Assembly (NCBI GenBank): GCA_017983465.1
Contig: JAGOBK010000002.1
Span: 124,001-188,000, forward strand
Source of the DNA: Crocinitomicaceae bacterium
GTDB taxonomy: Bacteria > Bacteroidota > Bacteroidia > Flavobacteriales_D > Crocinitomicaceae
Length of the DNA stretch: 64,000 nucleotides
Direction of reading: 5' to 3'
Shown here: positions 18,001 to 29,900 of the stretch, piece after piece
How positions within the stretch are numbered: the stretch's first letter is position 1
Layout of the letters: each line of letters opens with the position of its first letter
Made by a program: the position numbers and the translations under genes
Notes under the pieces: model-generated
Told to the model about the DNA's origin: nothing
Database searches by the model: none
What the model saw: only the letters and a program-made list of their open reading frames with translations

Positions 18001-20938
18001 CGTTACTCCAACTATACGTATAGCCCGGAACTCCGCCTGATACACTTAAATCAACACTACCTGTCGGTGTGCCAAAACACAAAGCTGAAGTTGGATACAA
18101 GGTCATGGATATTGCTGAACTTGGTTGCGTCAAAGAACTACTAAAAACGGCAGAACAACCATTGGCATCGGACATCGTAACAGAATAAGTTCCTGCCGGT
18201 AAATTATAAATATCTTCCGTCGTTGCTCCATTACTCCAAACGAATGAATAAATTGGTGTTCCTCCAGTTAATGCAAGTGTTACTGCTCCTGTTGTATCTC
18301 CGTAACAAAGCACATTCGTTGATAATGAAGTAAAGGTTAATGGAGCGTCCGGTTGAGTAATAGGAAAAGATTGACCCAAAACACATCCAGAGTTATCAGT
18401 AACTGAAACAGTATATGTGCCCGCAGATAAATTAGAAAGATCTTGAAGTTGAAGTCCATTAGACCAAGTGGTAACATACCCTGGAGTACCTCCTGAAATC
18501 GTTAAATCAATTCCTCCATTAGCACCACCGAAGCAACTTACATTATTTACAACGGATGTAATATTGAGTCCGTTAGCCGGATTGTCAATTACAGCTGTAA
18601 TGGTATCCATACAATCGTTATTGTCTGAAACGATCAAGGTATAAGAACCAATAGGAAGATTCGCTAAATCCTCAATTGTTGCTGCATTACTCCATGAATA
18701 TGTATAAGGAGCCGTTCCACCTGAAACGGAAACATTGATAGAACCTGTACTATAGCCCACACAAATCAAGTCTACATTTGTCTCACTCGCTGAAATAGCA
18801 GATAGTGGTTGAGATATTGTTGCTGAAATATTTGCTGCACAGTTATTGAAATCTGTGACAGAAACGCTGTATGTTCCGGAAGTTAATCCACCAATATCCT
18901 GAGTACTGGCATTATTTGACCATGCATAAGCGTAAGGAGGAGATCCACCAAGAACCGATAAATTAATTTGTCCAGTTGCACCCGAAAAACAAGCCACATT
19001 CTGTTGAGTCGTAGAAAGTGTTAAGGCGGCATAAAGTTCTGCTAACGCAACATTCAAACTAGTATTACAGCTGTTTGCATCCGTTATTTGGACTGTATAA
19101 CTTCCTGCGGCAATTGCCGAGGCATCTTCCGTTGTTAATCCATTGCTCCAAAGAAATGAATATGGTGCAGTTCCACCATTCACTGTTAAATTCACAGTTC
19201 CGGTTGCTGTTCCCGCGCAAATTACATCTGTATGCGTTTCACTTACGGAGACCGATGCTGACGGCTCAGTTACGACAAAGGTTTGATTTGCAGAACACGT
19301 ATTGGCGTCTGTCACTGTCACCGTATATGAACCGGCGTTTATTCCCGAAATATCCTGAGAAGTTGCATTAACTGACCAAAAATAGGAATAGGGTGATACA
19401 CCACCTGTTACATTTAAATCGATTGCACCAGATGATTGACCAAAACAACCGGCATTTGTAATAGTTCCTGTTAACGCTAATGCAGTGGGACCATTTGCAA
19501 TATTTATTGGACCTAAATTAGCTGAACAACCGTTCGCATCGGAAACAGTCACAGAATAATCACCAGCTGACAAATTTCCAATATCTTGAGTCGTTTGACC
19601 ACTACTCCATACATATTGATAAGATGGTACACCACCTGTTACTGTCAAATCGATACTTCCAGTACCATTTGCACAAGGAATATCTATATTCGTTTGAGAC
19701 AGAGAAATTGGAGATGGTTCACTCACATTAAAATAATATGCATTACTCGAATTACAACCCAAATTATCTGTCAAGGTTAATTGATAAAAGCCTGTACCTA
19801 ATCCTGTCAAATCTTCTGTAGTCGCACCATTTGACCAGCCAAACACATATGGTTGTACTCCACCCAAAGCAGTAATATTAACGGCTCCATTTAATAATCC
19901 ATTACAAGTAATATTTGTTGTTACATTACCCACAACAATTTGACTATTTTGAAGTATGGTTTTAGTTGCAGTTGCTGGACAATTATTTGCGTCAGTTATG
20001 TTCACGGTATAATTTCCGGCTGGAATACCGATTAAGTCTTGTGTTGTTAAACCATTATCCCAACTATATTGATATGGACTCGTTCCTCCAGACATGGTCA
20101 AATCCAATGAGCCAGTACTTTGACCATAACAAGTAACGTTGATTTGTGTTGTAGTTGCTGTTAAAATTGGAGGTTGTGTAATTTGAACAGGCATATTTAC
20201 TTGACAACCTTTATTATCCGTTACGGTTAGATTGTAATTCCCAGCGTCAAGATTTATTAAATTTTGATTGTTGTTATTGTTATTCCAAAGAAAACTATAA
20301 GGCAAAGTTCCACCGCTTACATTGGTAGTTATCGTTCCGTTGAATTGTCCAAAACATAAAACATTTGTATGTGTTTCCGTCACAGATAACAATGTTGGTT
20401 GAGTTAAGGTGTACGCTCCTGAAATTGAACATCCATTATTGTCAGTTACCTGTACTGAATAATTACCAGCTGTTATAGATGATAAATCTTCGATTGTTGA
20501 ACCATTCGACCAATTGTAGGTGTATGGTTGAGTTCCATTTCCTGGAACGATATTTATTGCTCCATTATTAAACCCAAAACATGTTGGATTTGTAATGATT
20601 TCCTCCAAGGTTAAAATTTGATTGGATTGAATTGTTTCTGTAATACTTACGACACAATTATTTCCATCTGTTACAGTGCACGTGTAAGTACCGTCTATAA
20701 CATTTGAAAGATCTTGTGTTGTAGCACCATTTGTCCACGAATATGAAAATGGAGAGGAACCACCAGTTAGGGAAACATCAATTCCGCCTGTTGATTGTCC
20801 AGCACAAATACTTGTGTTGACAACTGCTGAAAGTGTAGGACACTGTGCCGCAACATTTCCTTTATAAAAAAGAATACTGCATACAACAAGTAATCTCCAA
20901 ACTCCACTCAATTTATTTTTAACGTAATATCGTAACAT
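12080..20938 (-). CDS. Giant SprB-repeat T9SS surface protein A
   Basis: 2952 aa. Signal peptide 1-31 (…NVAAQ); about 35 SprB repeats of ~76 residues (roughly 33-2690), each with a C-F/Y-G motif, GGTxPYxYxWSNG, TTQDLxNLxAGxY and VTDANGC; two PKD-like domains (LWNFGNA, YLWTFGDGSP); and a C-terminal gliding-motility/type B sorting domain starting near VYVPNTLTINGDNINDVF and ending GHVTTLR. SprB of Flavobacterium johnsoniae is a motile cell-surface adhesin, so adhesion or gliding is the likely role. Its ATG lies in the last 20 nt of giant gene B, in another frame. From repeat 13 on it is collinear and often identical with B. Confidence 0.93.
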   Translation of the reverse strand: MLRYYVKNKLSGVWRLLVVCSILFYKGNVAAQCPTLSAVVNTSICAGQSTGGIDVSLTGGSSPFSYSWTNGATTQDLSNVIDGTYTCTVTDGNNCVVSITETIQSNQILTLEEIITNPTCFGFNNGAINIVPGNGTQPYTYNWSNGSTIEDLSSITAGNYSVQVTDNNGCSISGAYTLTQPTLLSVTETHTNVLCFGQFNGTITTNVSGGTLPYSFLWNNNNNNQNLINLDAGNYNLTVTDNKGCQVNMPVQITQPPILTATTTQINVTCYGQSTGSLDLTMSGGTSPYQYSWDNGLTTQDLIGIPAGNYTVNITDANNCPATATKTILQNSQIVVGNVTTNITCNGLLNGAVNITALGGVQPYVFGWSNGATTEDLTGLGTGFYQLTLTDNLGCNSSNAYYFNVSEPSPISLSQTNIDIPCANGTGSIDLTVTGGVPSYQYVWSSGQTTQDIGNLSAGDYSVTVSDANGCSANLGPINIANGPTALALTGTITNAGCFGQSSGAIDLNVTGGVSPYSYFWSVNATSQDISGINAGSYTVTVTDANTCSANQTFVVTEPSASVSVSETHTDVICAGTATGTVNLTVNGGTAPYSFLWSNGLTTEDASAIAAGSYTVQITDANSCNTSLNVALAELYAALTLSTTQQNVACFSGATGQINLSVLGGSPPYAYAWSNNASTQDIGGLTSGTYSVSVTDFNNCAANISATISQPLSAISASETNVDLICVGYSTGSINVSVSGGTAPYTYSWSNAATIEDLANLPIGSYTLIVSDNNDCMDTITAVIDNPANGLNITSVVNNVSCFGGANGGIDLTISGGTPGYVTTWSNGLQLQDLSNLSAGTYTVSVTDNSGCVLGQSFPITQPDAPLTFTSLSTNVLCYGDTTGAVTLALTGGTPIYSFVWSNGATTEDIYNLPAGTYSVTMSDANGCSAVFSSSLTQPSSAISMTLYPTSALCFGTPTGSVDLSVSGGVPGYTYSWSNGTTTQDLTTITGGQYSVTIQDANGCLLADTVNVGQPLSALTLIQSTSSVSCTGLSNGFINLTVSGGTGPYSYAWNNGVTTQDLSNVPAGTYSVVVTDANGCTGSLTIQVTQPSALVGVTGISANVICHGGTTGSIAAQGTGGTGVYTYLWSTGSTSSTLTGIPAGIYSVIVSDNYGCNATQSWTITQPSPITMQSVNTNILCYGQSSGGIVAQASGGVAPYSYSWTNGLTGSVIVNQVAGPYFVTVLDDNGCSSTFSDTIYQPQSAITMSSVVTNNTCFGVNGGSINNTVSGGTLPYQYQWNTGSSTEDLTNLLAGVYTLSILDANGCIFTSTQTVSQPPVSMTATETHVDVSCYGGSNGVINLTVSGTGFPFSYLWSNGQTTQDIDSLTPGVYSVTVTDDDGCLLTQSVNIGQPSTAMNVQALVTDVLCYGNPTGSIDVTVTGGVAPYTYNWSNGPGTQDISNMIAGVYTLTVYDFNGCLSSNPLTISQPSAPLTVSLVPTNIPCFGQTSGAVDLIVNGGTLGYSYLWNNGTSSQDIFGLSPGGYNVVVTDGNGCTASGSTLISQPSVPMTVTSVIGQVLCYGGSTGSINITATGGTSPYNYLWNGTLTNEDLTNIPAGSYVVAVNDANGCYVQQTYVVQQSSSPLTLTSVQTPSGCYGGSNGQLNLTVTGGTIPYTYAWNTGSTSQDLQNLAAGIYTVTVTDGNGCSSTLQDTVTQPSFYGITAQVTPVACFGQNTGAIDATVIGGTAPFTYSWSNTQTTQDLSGILAGSYIVSVTDQQGCLTSQTFSVSQPSSILSTSTTLTNVSCTGSGTGGIDLTVTGGNSPYNYTWSNQATTQDLSNVAQGTYTVVVTDAGGCQVTTSTVVTQPQAMSLIVNTSNPLCPSTATGSIDLTVNGGTQPYGYAWSGPNTNATTQDIGFITAGIYFVTVTDANGCIATQSVSLQNPIGVSATYVSTPVQCYGGSNGSVNVTVSGGATPYTYQWNTGAQTQDIWNVPAGNDTLVITDALGCIDTLITLTTQPNQPITITSVVQNVGCFGTLSASINITVEGGTPGYTYLWLSGQTTQDLYGLGAGSYGINVTDFNGCTQAQSFTITAPLTPMMLSTTGVGLTCFNSSTGSVDLTITGGVGPYQINWSTGSTNEDIFNLPAATYEVFVEDVNGCLDSATVTLQNPSPLLVSGVISNVQCYGQSTGGIDVTVVGGAGPYFYSWSNGATSEDLANLSFGTYTVTVTDFNGCVITSSYYVSQPSSEAVISSTVNNILCFGNSTGWINATAVGGALPYTYFWQGPSGFVSPTEDIFGVIAGSYVLMVTDGIGCVTQDTIVVSQPALITPTVVQTNVSCYGFGNGSLDISVTGGVGTYDYSWNIGSSNQDLINLPPGTYSLTITDDNNCTVSSSYTITQPVQPLTLSISQVNVSCTGASTGFINLNTVGGTFPYTYSWSTGATTEDIFNLPVGNYSVLVTDANGCTSTSQTTITEPNQGLSISSTQTNVSCYGGTNGIINIQSQGGTPSYDYLWNNGQTTSTISGLPIGTYTVLVTDSLNCSQTMNVTITQPQSEITTTNSIVNLICLNDPTGWIDLTMNGGTPAYNYSWSNGETTQDIDSLASGDYTVTITDILGCVLITTLTVEDPINPMLVNPVVNNVSCFGGSDAEISLVISGGLPSYDILWSTGDTIVDIDSLVAGNYSVLVTDAQGCETPLSFTITEPAPIVAYFNPSTTFGCSPLSVTFTNNSSGPYTNSLWNFGNATSATTQNGITTFTQPGCYDISLIVSNAAGCADTMSTDSLVCVVSGPDASFSASTPGIDYYTGQLVLLNTSDGDITDYLWTFGDGSPNSTLENPIHYYPDQQAANYEVTLTIVDTNGCVDTASYEFSLVELLNVYVPNTLTINGDNINDVFLPVFSNVDIMKSYQMEIYNRWGQLVWETDIVSEGWNGRYKDNKDVQLGVYTWKIRYTDNKGETRVLVGHVTTLR
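12141..14304. repeat. Long direct repeat block 1, copy in gene A
   Basis: 2164 bp matching 20980-23143 at a constant offset of 8839 with no mismatch seen by eye. It covers most of the sorting domain, the PKD domains and about six SprB repeats. Identity stops sharply at 14304. Confidence 0.9.
14932..18120. repeat. Long direct repeat block 2, copy in gene A
   Basis: Matches 23774-26962 at constant offset 8842. Nearly identical from 14932 to about 15800, scattered mismatches to 16114, clearly diverged but same length from 16115 to about 16610, then nearly identical again to 18120. The change of offset from 8839 to 8842 is one codon, within 14305-14931. Confidence 0.88.
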
Positions 20939-23900
20939 GTCCTACTATTATTCGTGATACTGATTTATTATCCGTGTACCTTATTTTCCAAGTATAAACT
21001 CCAAGTTGTACATCCTTGTTGTCTTTGTATCTTCCATTCCATCCTTCGGATACGATGTCGGTTTCCCATACCAATTGTCCCCATCGGTTGTAGATCTCCA
21101 TCTGATAACTCTTCATGATGTCCACATTCGAGAAAACTGGTAAGAATACATCATTGATATTATCTCCGTTGATCGTCAAGGTATTCGGTACATAAACATT
21201 CAACAATTCAACCAAACTGAACTCGTAGGATGCCGTATCCACACAACCATTTGTATCAACGATCGTTAAGGTCACCTCGTAATTCGCTGCTTGCTGATCT
21301 GGATAATAATGAATCGGGTTTTCCAACGTTGAGTTCGGACTGCCGTCTCCAAATGTCCATAGGTAATCCGTTATGTCTCCATCAGATGTGTTGAGTAAAA
21401 CCAACTGTCCAGTGTAATAATCGATTCCCGGTGTGCTTGCGGAAAAACTTGCATCTGGTCCTGAAACCACACATACCAAACTATCCGTGCTCATTGTATC
21501 GGCACAGCCTGCTGCATTCGATACAATCAAACTAATATCATAACATCCCGGTTGGGTAAACGTCGTGATGCCATTTTGGGTCGTTGCACTTGTCGCATTT
21601 CCAAAGTTCCATAAACTATTTGTGTATGGTCCACTGCTATTATTTGTAAAGGTTACACTCAACGGAGAACAACCAAAAGTTGTACTTGGATTGAAATAAG
21701 CGACGATTGGAGCAGGTTCGGTAATCGTGAAACTCAATGGAGTCTCGCATCCCTGAGCATCTGTGACAAGTACGCTATAGTTACCTGCTACCAGCGAATC
21801 GATGTCCACAATCGTGTCGCCCGTTGACCACAAGATGTCATAAGACGGTAAACCGCCACTTATCACCAAACTAATTTCCGCATCACTTCCTCCAAAACAC
21901 GATACATTATTTACGACAGGATTGACGAGCATAGGATTAATTGGGTCTTCTACTGTAAGTGTAGTAATTAGGACACAACCTAGAATATCTGTAATGGTTA
22001 CGGTATAATCACCAGACGCAAGACTATCAATATCCTGTGTTGTTTCACCATTACTCCATGAGTAATTATATGCTGGCGTACCGCCATTCATTGTTAAATC
22101 AATCCATCCTGTTGGGTCATTTAAACAGATCAGATTAACAATTGAATTCGTTGTTGTAATTTCTGATTGTGGTTGCGTAATAGTCACGTTCATGGTTTGA
22201 CTACAGTTCAAACTATCCGTCACTAATACGGTGTATGTACCAATTGGTAATCCACTGATCGTTGAGGTAGTCTGACCATTATTCCACAAGTAATCATAAC
22301 TCGGTGTTCCTCCTTGACTTTGGATGTTGATGATACCATTCGTTCCGCCGTAACAACTCACATTCGTTTGTGTTGAACTGATACTCAAACCTTGGTTTGG
22401 CTCCGTAATCGTCGTTTGACTTGTAGAAGTACAGCCGTTCGCATCGGTTACCAATACACTGTAATTTCCTACAGGCAAATTGAAAATATCTTCTGTTGTT
22501 GCTCCTGTTGACCAGCTATACGTATACGGGAATGTTCCTCCTACTGTATTCAAATTGATGAAGCCTGTTGATGCACCAGTACAACTCACATTCACTTGGC
22601 TAATGCTCAAGGTTAATGGTTGAACAGGCTGCGTAATTGTATAACTAGAACTTACCGTACAGTTATTGTCATCAGTAATCGTTAAACTATACGTTCCTGG
22701 TGGGAGGTTGATCAAATCTTGATTACTTGAACCGATGTTCCAACTGTAATCATACGTTCCTACACCTCCGGTTACACTGATGTCCAAGGATCCGTTACCA
22801 AATCCGTAACAACTGACATTCGTTTGAACCACCGTTGGGGTAATCAAAGCTGGTTGACTCACAACAATGGTGTCTTGAGTCACACAACCGATACCATCCG
22901 TTACCATTAACACATAACTTCCTGCAATGACACCAAAGATATCTTCTGTTGGTGATACAAATCCCGAAGGACCTTGCCAAAAATATGTATATGGTAAAGC
23001 GCCACCAACTGCTGTAGCGTTGATCCATCCTGTACTATTGCCAAAGCATAAAATGTTGTTAACCGTACTCGAAATAACAGCCTCTGAACTTGGTTGGCTG
23101 ACATAATAACTCGATGTGATCACACAACCGTTGAAATCAGTAATCGTAACCGTGTATCCTCCTGCAGCAATATTTAACAAATCTTGCGTTGTTGCACCAT
23201 TAGACCAAGCATATGAATATGGTCCTGCACCACCGGTAACTGTCAAATCTAATGCACCAGTATTTTGATTGTAACACTGTAGATTGGTCTGATTCACACT
23301 CGCAGTAAGAGGTTGCGTCGGTGCTGTAATCGTTATTGAAGTTGAAAGCGTACACCCATTGTTATCCTGAACTGATACAGAATATAATCCAGCTAACAAT
23401 GATGATAAATCTTCAGTTGTTGCTCCATTATTCCATGTGATCAAGTATGGTGTTATGCCTCCTGAAACCGTTAAATTCACTGTTCCATCATTGTTTCCAA
23501 AGCACGTGATATTTGAACCCGTTATGGATAAATACATTTGGCTTCCAAGCTGATTGATTTGGAATGTATCAGTTGAAAAACATCCATTTGCATCATATAC
23601 TATCAAGCTATAAATTCCTGGATTTGAATTAAGTAAATCTTGGCCCGTATAACCATTTGACCATTGATAACTATATCCAGGTGTTCCGCCAATCATCGTA
23701 ACATCAATAGTTCCCGTTTGATTATTAAAACATCCAACATTTTGTATGGTACTTGTAATCGTGAGTGCTAATGTTGGTTGTGTTGTAAGTGTAACGAGTG
23801 TATCGATACATCCCAATGCATCCGTTATAACCAAGGTGTCATTGCCCGCAGGTACGTTCCAAATATCTTGGGTCTGTGCTCCTGTATTCCATTGGTAAGT

Positions 23901-26900
23901 GTATGGCGTTGCGCCTCCACTTACGGTAACGTTTACGGAGCCATTGCTTCCTCCGTAACATTGTACTGGGGTACTCACATAAGTAGCACTCACCCCAATT
24001 GGATTCTGTAATGATACCGATTGAGTCGCTATACATCCATTCGCATCGGTTACCGTCACAAAGTAGATTCCCGCGGTGATAAATCCGATGTCTTGGGTTG
24101 TTGCGTTTGTATTTGGTCCACTCCAAGCATAGCCATATGGTTGCGTTCCGCCGTTCACCGTCAAGTCTATTGAACCTGTTGCCGTACTTGGACACAATGG
24201 ATTACTTGTATTGACTATCAAACTCATTGCTTGTGGTTGTGTCACTACTGTACTCGTCGTTACTTGACAACCACCTGCATCCGTTACGACCACCGTGTAG
24301 GTTCCTTGGGCTACGTTGCTAAGATCTTGTGTCGTTGCTTGGTTGCTCCATGTATAATTATACGGACTATTTCCGCCCGTAACCGTTAAATCTATTCCGC
24401 CCGTTCCTGATCCAGTACAGCTCACGTTGGTCAATGTTGTACTTGTACTCAAGATAGAACTTGGTTGACTCACACTAAACGTTTGACTTGTCAAACATCC
24501 TTGTTGGTCGGTCACTGAAACGATGTAACTTCCAGCTAATATTCCGCTCAAATCTTGCGTCGTTTGTGTGTTACTCCATGAGTACGTAAATGGAGCAGTA
24601 CCTCCAATAACAGTAGCATCGATTGCTCCTGTATTTTGTCCAAAACAGGCAACTGGTGTTACTTGTGCGGTGATGCCGTAGAAACTTGGTTGAGTAACCG
24701 TGTCTTGCAAAGTAGAACTACAGCCATTACCATCGGTAACTGTTACCGTGTAAATTCCTGCTGCTAAGTTTTGTAAATCTTGTGAGGTGCTTCCTGTATT
24801 CCATGCGTAAACGTAAGGAACTGTTCCGCCAGTAACAGTCAAGTTCAATTGACCATTTGAACCTCCATAACAACCGCTCGGTGTTTGAACACTTGTCAAG
24901 GTTAATGGACTCGAACTTTGTTGAACGACATACGTTTGTTGAACGTAACAACCATTGTCATCAAAGACTTCCAAAACATACGTTCCAGATGGTAAACTAT
25001 CTAAATCCTCATTGAATAAAGAACCATTCCATAAATAATTATACGGACTTGTTCCTCCAGTAGCGGTAATATTAATCGAACCTGTGCTATCTCCATAACA
25101 CAATGCCTGTCCAACTACACCACTTACAGTCATCGGAACACTCGGTTGACTAATTAATGCCGAACCACTTATCGTACAACCATTACCATCGGTCACAACA
25201 ACATTGTATCCTCCCGGACTTAAACCAAAGAGGTCCTGGCTACTTGTACCATTGTTCCAAAGGTAGCTGTATCCTAAAGTTCCTCCATTTACAATTAAAT
25301 CAACTGCACCAGTTGGATTTCCACTACATGCAATTTGTGTTGGATTTAATTGAATAGACAAACCTATATTTGGTTGTTGGATGGGCACATTTAAATTTAC
25401 GATACATCCACCTTGGTCACTTACGGATAACTGATAATTTCCAGCAATCACATTTGAGATATCTTGTGTTCCAGGTCCGTTACTCCAGTTGTACATATAT
25501 GGAGCTACTCCTCCGGTCACTGTCACATCAATCGATCCTGTTGGGTTACCGTAGCACAAGACATCTGTTACCAAGGCCTGTACATTCATCGCCGTGGATG
25601 GCTGTCCTATGTTTACGGATTGTGTTAACAAACATCCATCATCATCTGTCACTGTAACACTATAAACACCCGGTGTTAAACTGTCTATGTCCTGTGTGGT
25701 TTGACCATTGCTCCATAAATAACTGAATGGAAATCCTGTTCCACTAACCGTTAAATTGATTACTCCATTCGAGCCGCCATAACAACTGACATCTACATGT
25801 GTCTCCGTGGCAGTCATACTCACTGGCGGTTGACTGACCGTTTGTGTCGATGTGAAGATACATCCATTGGCATCCAAGATGCTCAATGTGTATACTCCTG
25901 CCAATAAATTCGTTAAATCTTCTGTGCTTGATCCTGTATTCCACTGGTATTGGTAGGGAAGTGTTCCTCCGCTCACTGTGTTGTTGATCGAGCCTCCATT
26001 CACACCAAAACACGTGTTATTGGTCACTACACTACTCATCGTGATCGCACTTTGAGGTTGATAAATCGTGTCTGAGAATGTTGAACTACAGCCATTGTCA
26101 TCTAGGACCGTTACAAAATAAGGACCCGCAACTTGATTCACGATGACAGAACCTGTTAGGCCATTCGTCCATGAATAACTATATGGTGCTACTCCACCAC
26201 TCGCTTGTGCAACAATCCCACCCGATGACTGTCCGTAACACAGAATATTCGTGTTGACACTTTGCATCGTGATTGGACTAGGCTGCGTGATCGTCCAGCT
26301 TTGGGTCGCGTTACAACCATAATTGTCCGAAACTATAACGCTATAAATACCAGCTGGTATTCCCGTTAAGGTCGATGACGTTGAACCAGTACTCCATAAA
26401 TACGTGTAGACTCCTGTTCCACCTGTACCTTGTGCAGCGATGCTTCCAGTTGTTCCACCATGACAAATTACATTAGCGGAAATTCCTGTTACGCCAACCA
26501 ATGCACTTGGCTGAGTTACTTGTATCGTTAAACTTCCTGTACAACCATTCGCATCTGTTACAACAACTGAATAAGTTCCCGCGGGTACATTCGATAAATC
26601 TTGTGTCGTTACACCGTTATTCCATGCATAACTATACGGTCCAGTGCCTCCACTTACCGTTAAATTTATAAAGCCGTTACTCAATCCGGTACAACTCACC
26701 GAACTTGTCGATTGAATCAAGGTTAAAGCGCTCAATGGTTGACCAACATTCACTGTGTCTGCCAATAAACATCCATTCGCATCTTGTATCGTAACCGAAT
26801 ATTGACCGCCAGTTATCGTTGCTAAATCTTGAGTCGTGGTGCCGTTACTCCAGCTATACGTATAGCCCGGAACTCCGCCTGATACACTTAAATCAACACT

Positions 26901-29900
26901 ACCAGTCGGTGTGCCAAAACACAAAGCTGAAGTTGGATACAAGGTCATGGATATTGCTGAACCCGGTTGATTGACTATCCCGCTATAATTTGACGTACAA
27001 CCATTTAAATCTGTGACAACAACAGAATATGTTCCAGCAGTAAGGTTGTAAATATCCTGAGTTGTTGATCCAGTATTCCATAGATATGAAAAACCTGGAG
27101 TTCCCCCAGTAATGGTTAAGTCGACGATTCCATTGGTATCCCCTAGGCATACTACATTGTATACCGTTCCCGCGATTGTTAATGGAAGTGCTGGTTGAGT
27201 AACATTGAAACTCAAGAAAACACCACAACCCAAAACGTCCTCGACATTTACATAATATTGTCCAGGAGAAAGATTGGTGATATCCTCCTCTACAGCTCCT
27301 GTTCCCCAGTCAAATACATATCCTGGAAATCCGCCACTTGGACTTAGGTTAATATCCCCATCAGCTCCACCAAAACAATTTACGTTTCCAACTAGGGAAG
27401 TAACAGCAACCGTATTGGATGGATCTAGAATAGGCACTAACAAGACCTCTGGACAACCATTAGAATCGAAGACAGTTACTTCATAATTACCATTTTGTAG
27501 TGCCGAAATATCTTGTGTGGTAGCGCCATTATTCCAACTATACGTATACCCTGGAGTTCCCCCAGAAACACTGATATTGATTGATCCTGCAACAGAATCT
27601 AAACAATTTGCATTTGTATGAGTTTCGGTAATTAAAGTCGAAGATGTTGGTTCCGTTAGCGCTAAAGAAATCGTTTCCGTACAATTATTTGCATCGGTAA
27701 CAACAACGGAATAAGTTCCTGCTGGAACCTGAGATATGTCTTCCGTTGTACTTCCATTTGACCATAAAAAATTAAAAGGAGAAACACCACCAGCAACCAC
27801 TAAATTAACTGAACCTGTAGAATCATACTGACATAAAACATCTTGTCCGGAAATGCTCAGTAAAATAGGCACCGCCAAATTTTGAATCGTTACAGTTAAT
27901 GAATCCGCACAGCCATTTCCGTCCTCAACTTGTACTTCATAAGTCCCTGCTGCGACCGTCAATTGATCTTCCACAAAAACGGAGTTATCCCAGAAGAAAG
28001 AGTATGGTGCTGTTCCACCAGAAGTTGTTAAGTCAATCGATCCAGGACCAAAACAACCGGCATCCGTATGCGTTTCAGATAACGTAAGTGGATTTTGCGG
28101 TTGAGTCACAAGAAAATTACCTGTTAAAAAACATTGATGATCATCAAGGATATCCACTGAATAATTGCCAGCTAAAAGGCTATTGATGTTTTGCGTTGTC
28201 TGAGAGTTATTCCATAAAAAGGTATATCCTGGAGTTCCACCAGAAACAGCAATATTCACCGCTCCATTTGAATTTCCATAACAGCCAATAGGCGTAACAA
28301 GACCAGAGAAAGATAGCGGTGCTGTTGGCTGTTGAATCGTTGCTCCATAAGAAACCGTACAATTGTTTGCATCGGTTACAAGTACAGAATAAAATCCTGT
28401 GGGTAAATTTGAAAGATCTTCGGTAGTTTGAGCAGTCGACCATGAAAATTGATATCCGGGTGTTCCGCCATTCACCGTTAGGTTTATCGAACCTGTTGAC
28501 TCACCATAACATAAAACATCAACTTGTGTATGGGAACATGACAATGGTTGATTCGGTTGAAGAACTGTTGACGTAAGGGAGTCAACACATCCATTAATAT
28601 CTGTAACGTTTATTTCATATGCTCCAGATACCAAGTTATTTATGGATTGATTCACTGGACCATTTGACCAAAGGATTGAATAAGGAAAGACTCCTCCTGT
28701 AATTGTCGCATTCACTGAACCGTTATTCCCTCCAAAACATAAAACATTTTGAATGACAGAAGATATTTGAATATCTGAAGGATGGGTTAATGTAATCGAA
28801 GAAACAGATGAACATCCGTTTGCATCCGTTACGGTCACTGTATACGTTCCAGCACTTAAACCGGTTAAAACTGAAGTTGTTTGTCCGTTTGACCAAGCAT
28901 ATGAGTAAGGTGATGTTCCGCCGGTTACTGTTGCGTTTACAGAACCATCTGAATAATTAAAGCAGGAGATATCGTATCCATTATAATTAAATACACTGGA
29001 AGTGGAAACACTTAATAAATTAGGTTGTGTAATGGAAAACACTGTGTCAGTGATACAGGTATTAACATCCTGAACAGTTAAATTATAGTTTCCTGGGGCT
29101 AATCCTGATAATCCGTTTGTTGTGTTGTTCGTTGACCATAGATAAGAAATAGGATTCGAACCTTGCGCACTTGTTAAGATAGATCCATTTGCAGCATTAA
29201 AGCATGTTACATTTGTTAAATTAACCAATGAAACGATTGGAAGTGGATTTACAACGACACTATTTGTTAAGTTGTTAAATGTACATGATGAACCATTAAA
29301 TGATATATCTAATTCATAAACTCCAGAATTTAACAAGCTAATATTTGAAACGGAAGGATTGTGAATCGTGGATGAAAATCCTTGAGGTCCAGACCAAAAA
29401 TAATTTGCCCACGGGGAATAAGCAGCACTTAATTGAAGCGTATCACCTGGACATAAAGGATCGTTCACAGTAAAATCTACCGATGGACAATTGGCAGTAG
29501 AAATTGTTAATTCATTATTTGAGGACGTTGGACAGCCAAACGCATCATAAACATCAGAGGTTCCATTATTAGTCACCAGGTTTCCAGATAAATTTCCAGT
29601 ACCAAAAATGTATGCTTTGTTTTCAAGCGTGCTATCACAAGATAGAATTAAACAATCAGATGAAACCTGAACTTGAAATCGAATAGCTGTGCTATCTGCA
29701 CCGGTAGGTGAATTAATCATCTGACCCCCTAGAGAAGCCGTAGCACCAGTTCCTACGCGTGTTTTTATCACCCTATTCACCGCATCATATTCTGCTTGGT
29801 CATCACCACTTGCGTCTGTCTTAGCCCCAACAAACGGACCATTTAAATACGTTATCGAATTAGGAATATAGGAAGTTCGAATATCCAATGTATCCGTCAT

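Noticed and set aside
12141-26962. Insertion sequence or transposon explaining the duplicated blocks
   Set aside because: The repeats are inside coding sequence, have no terminal inverted repeats or transposase, and end within SprB units.
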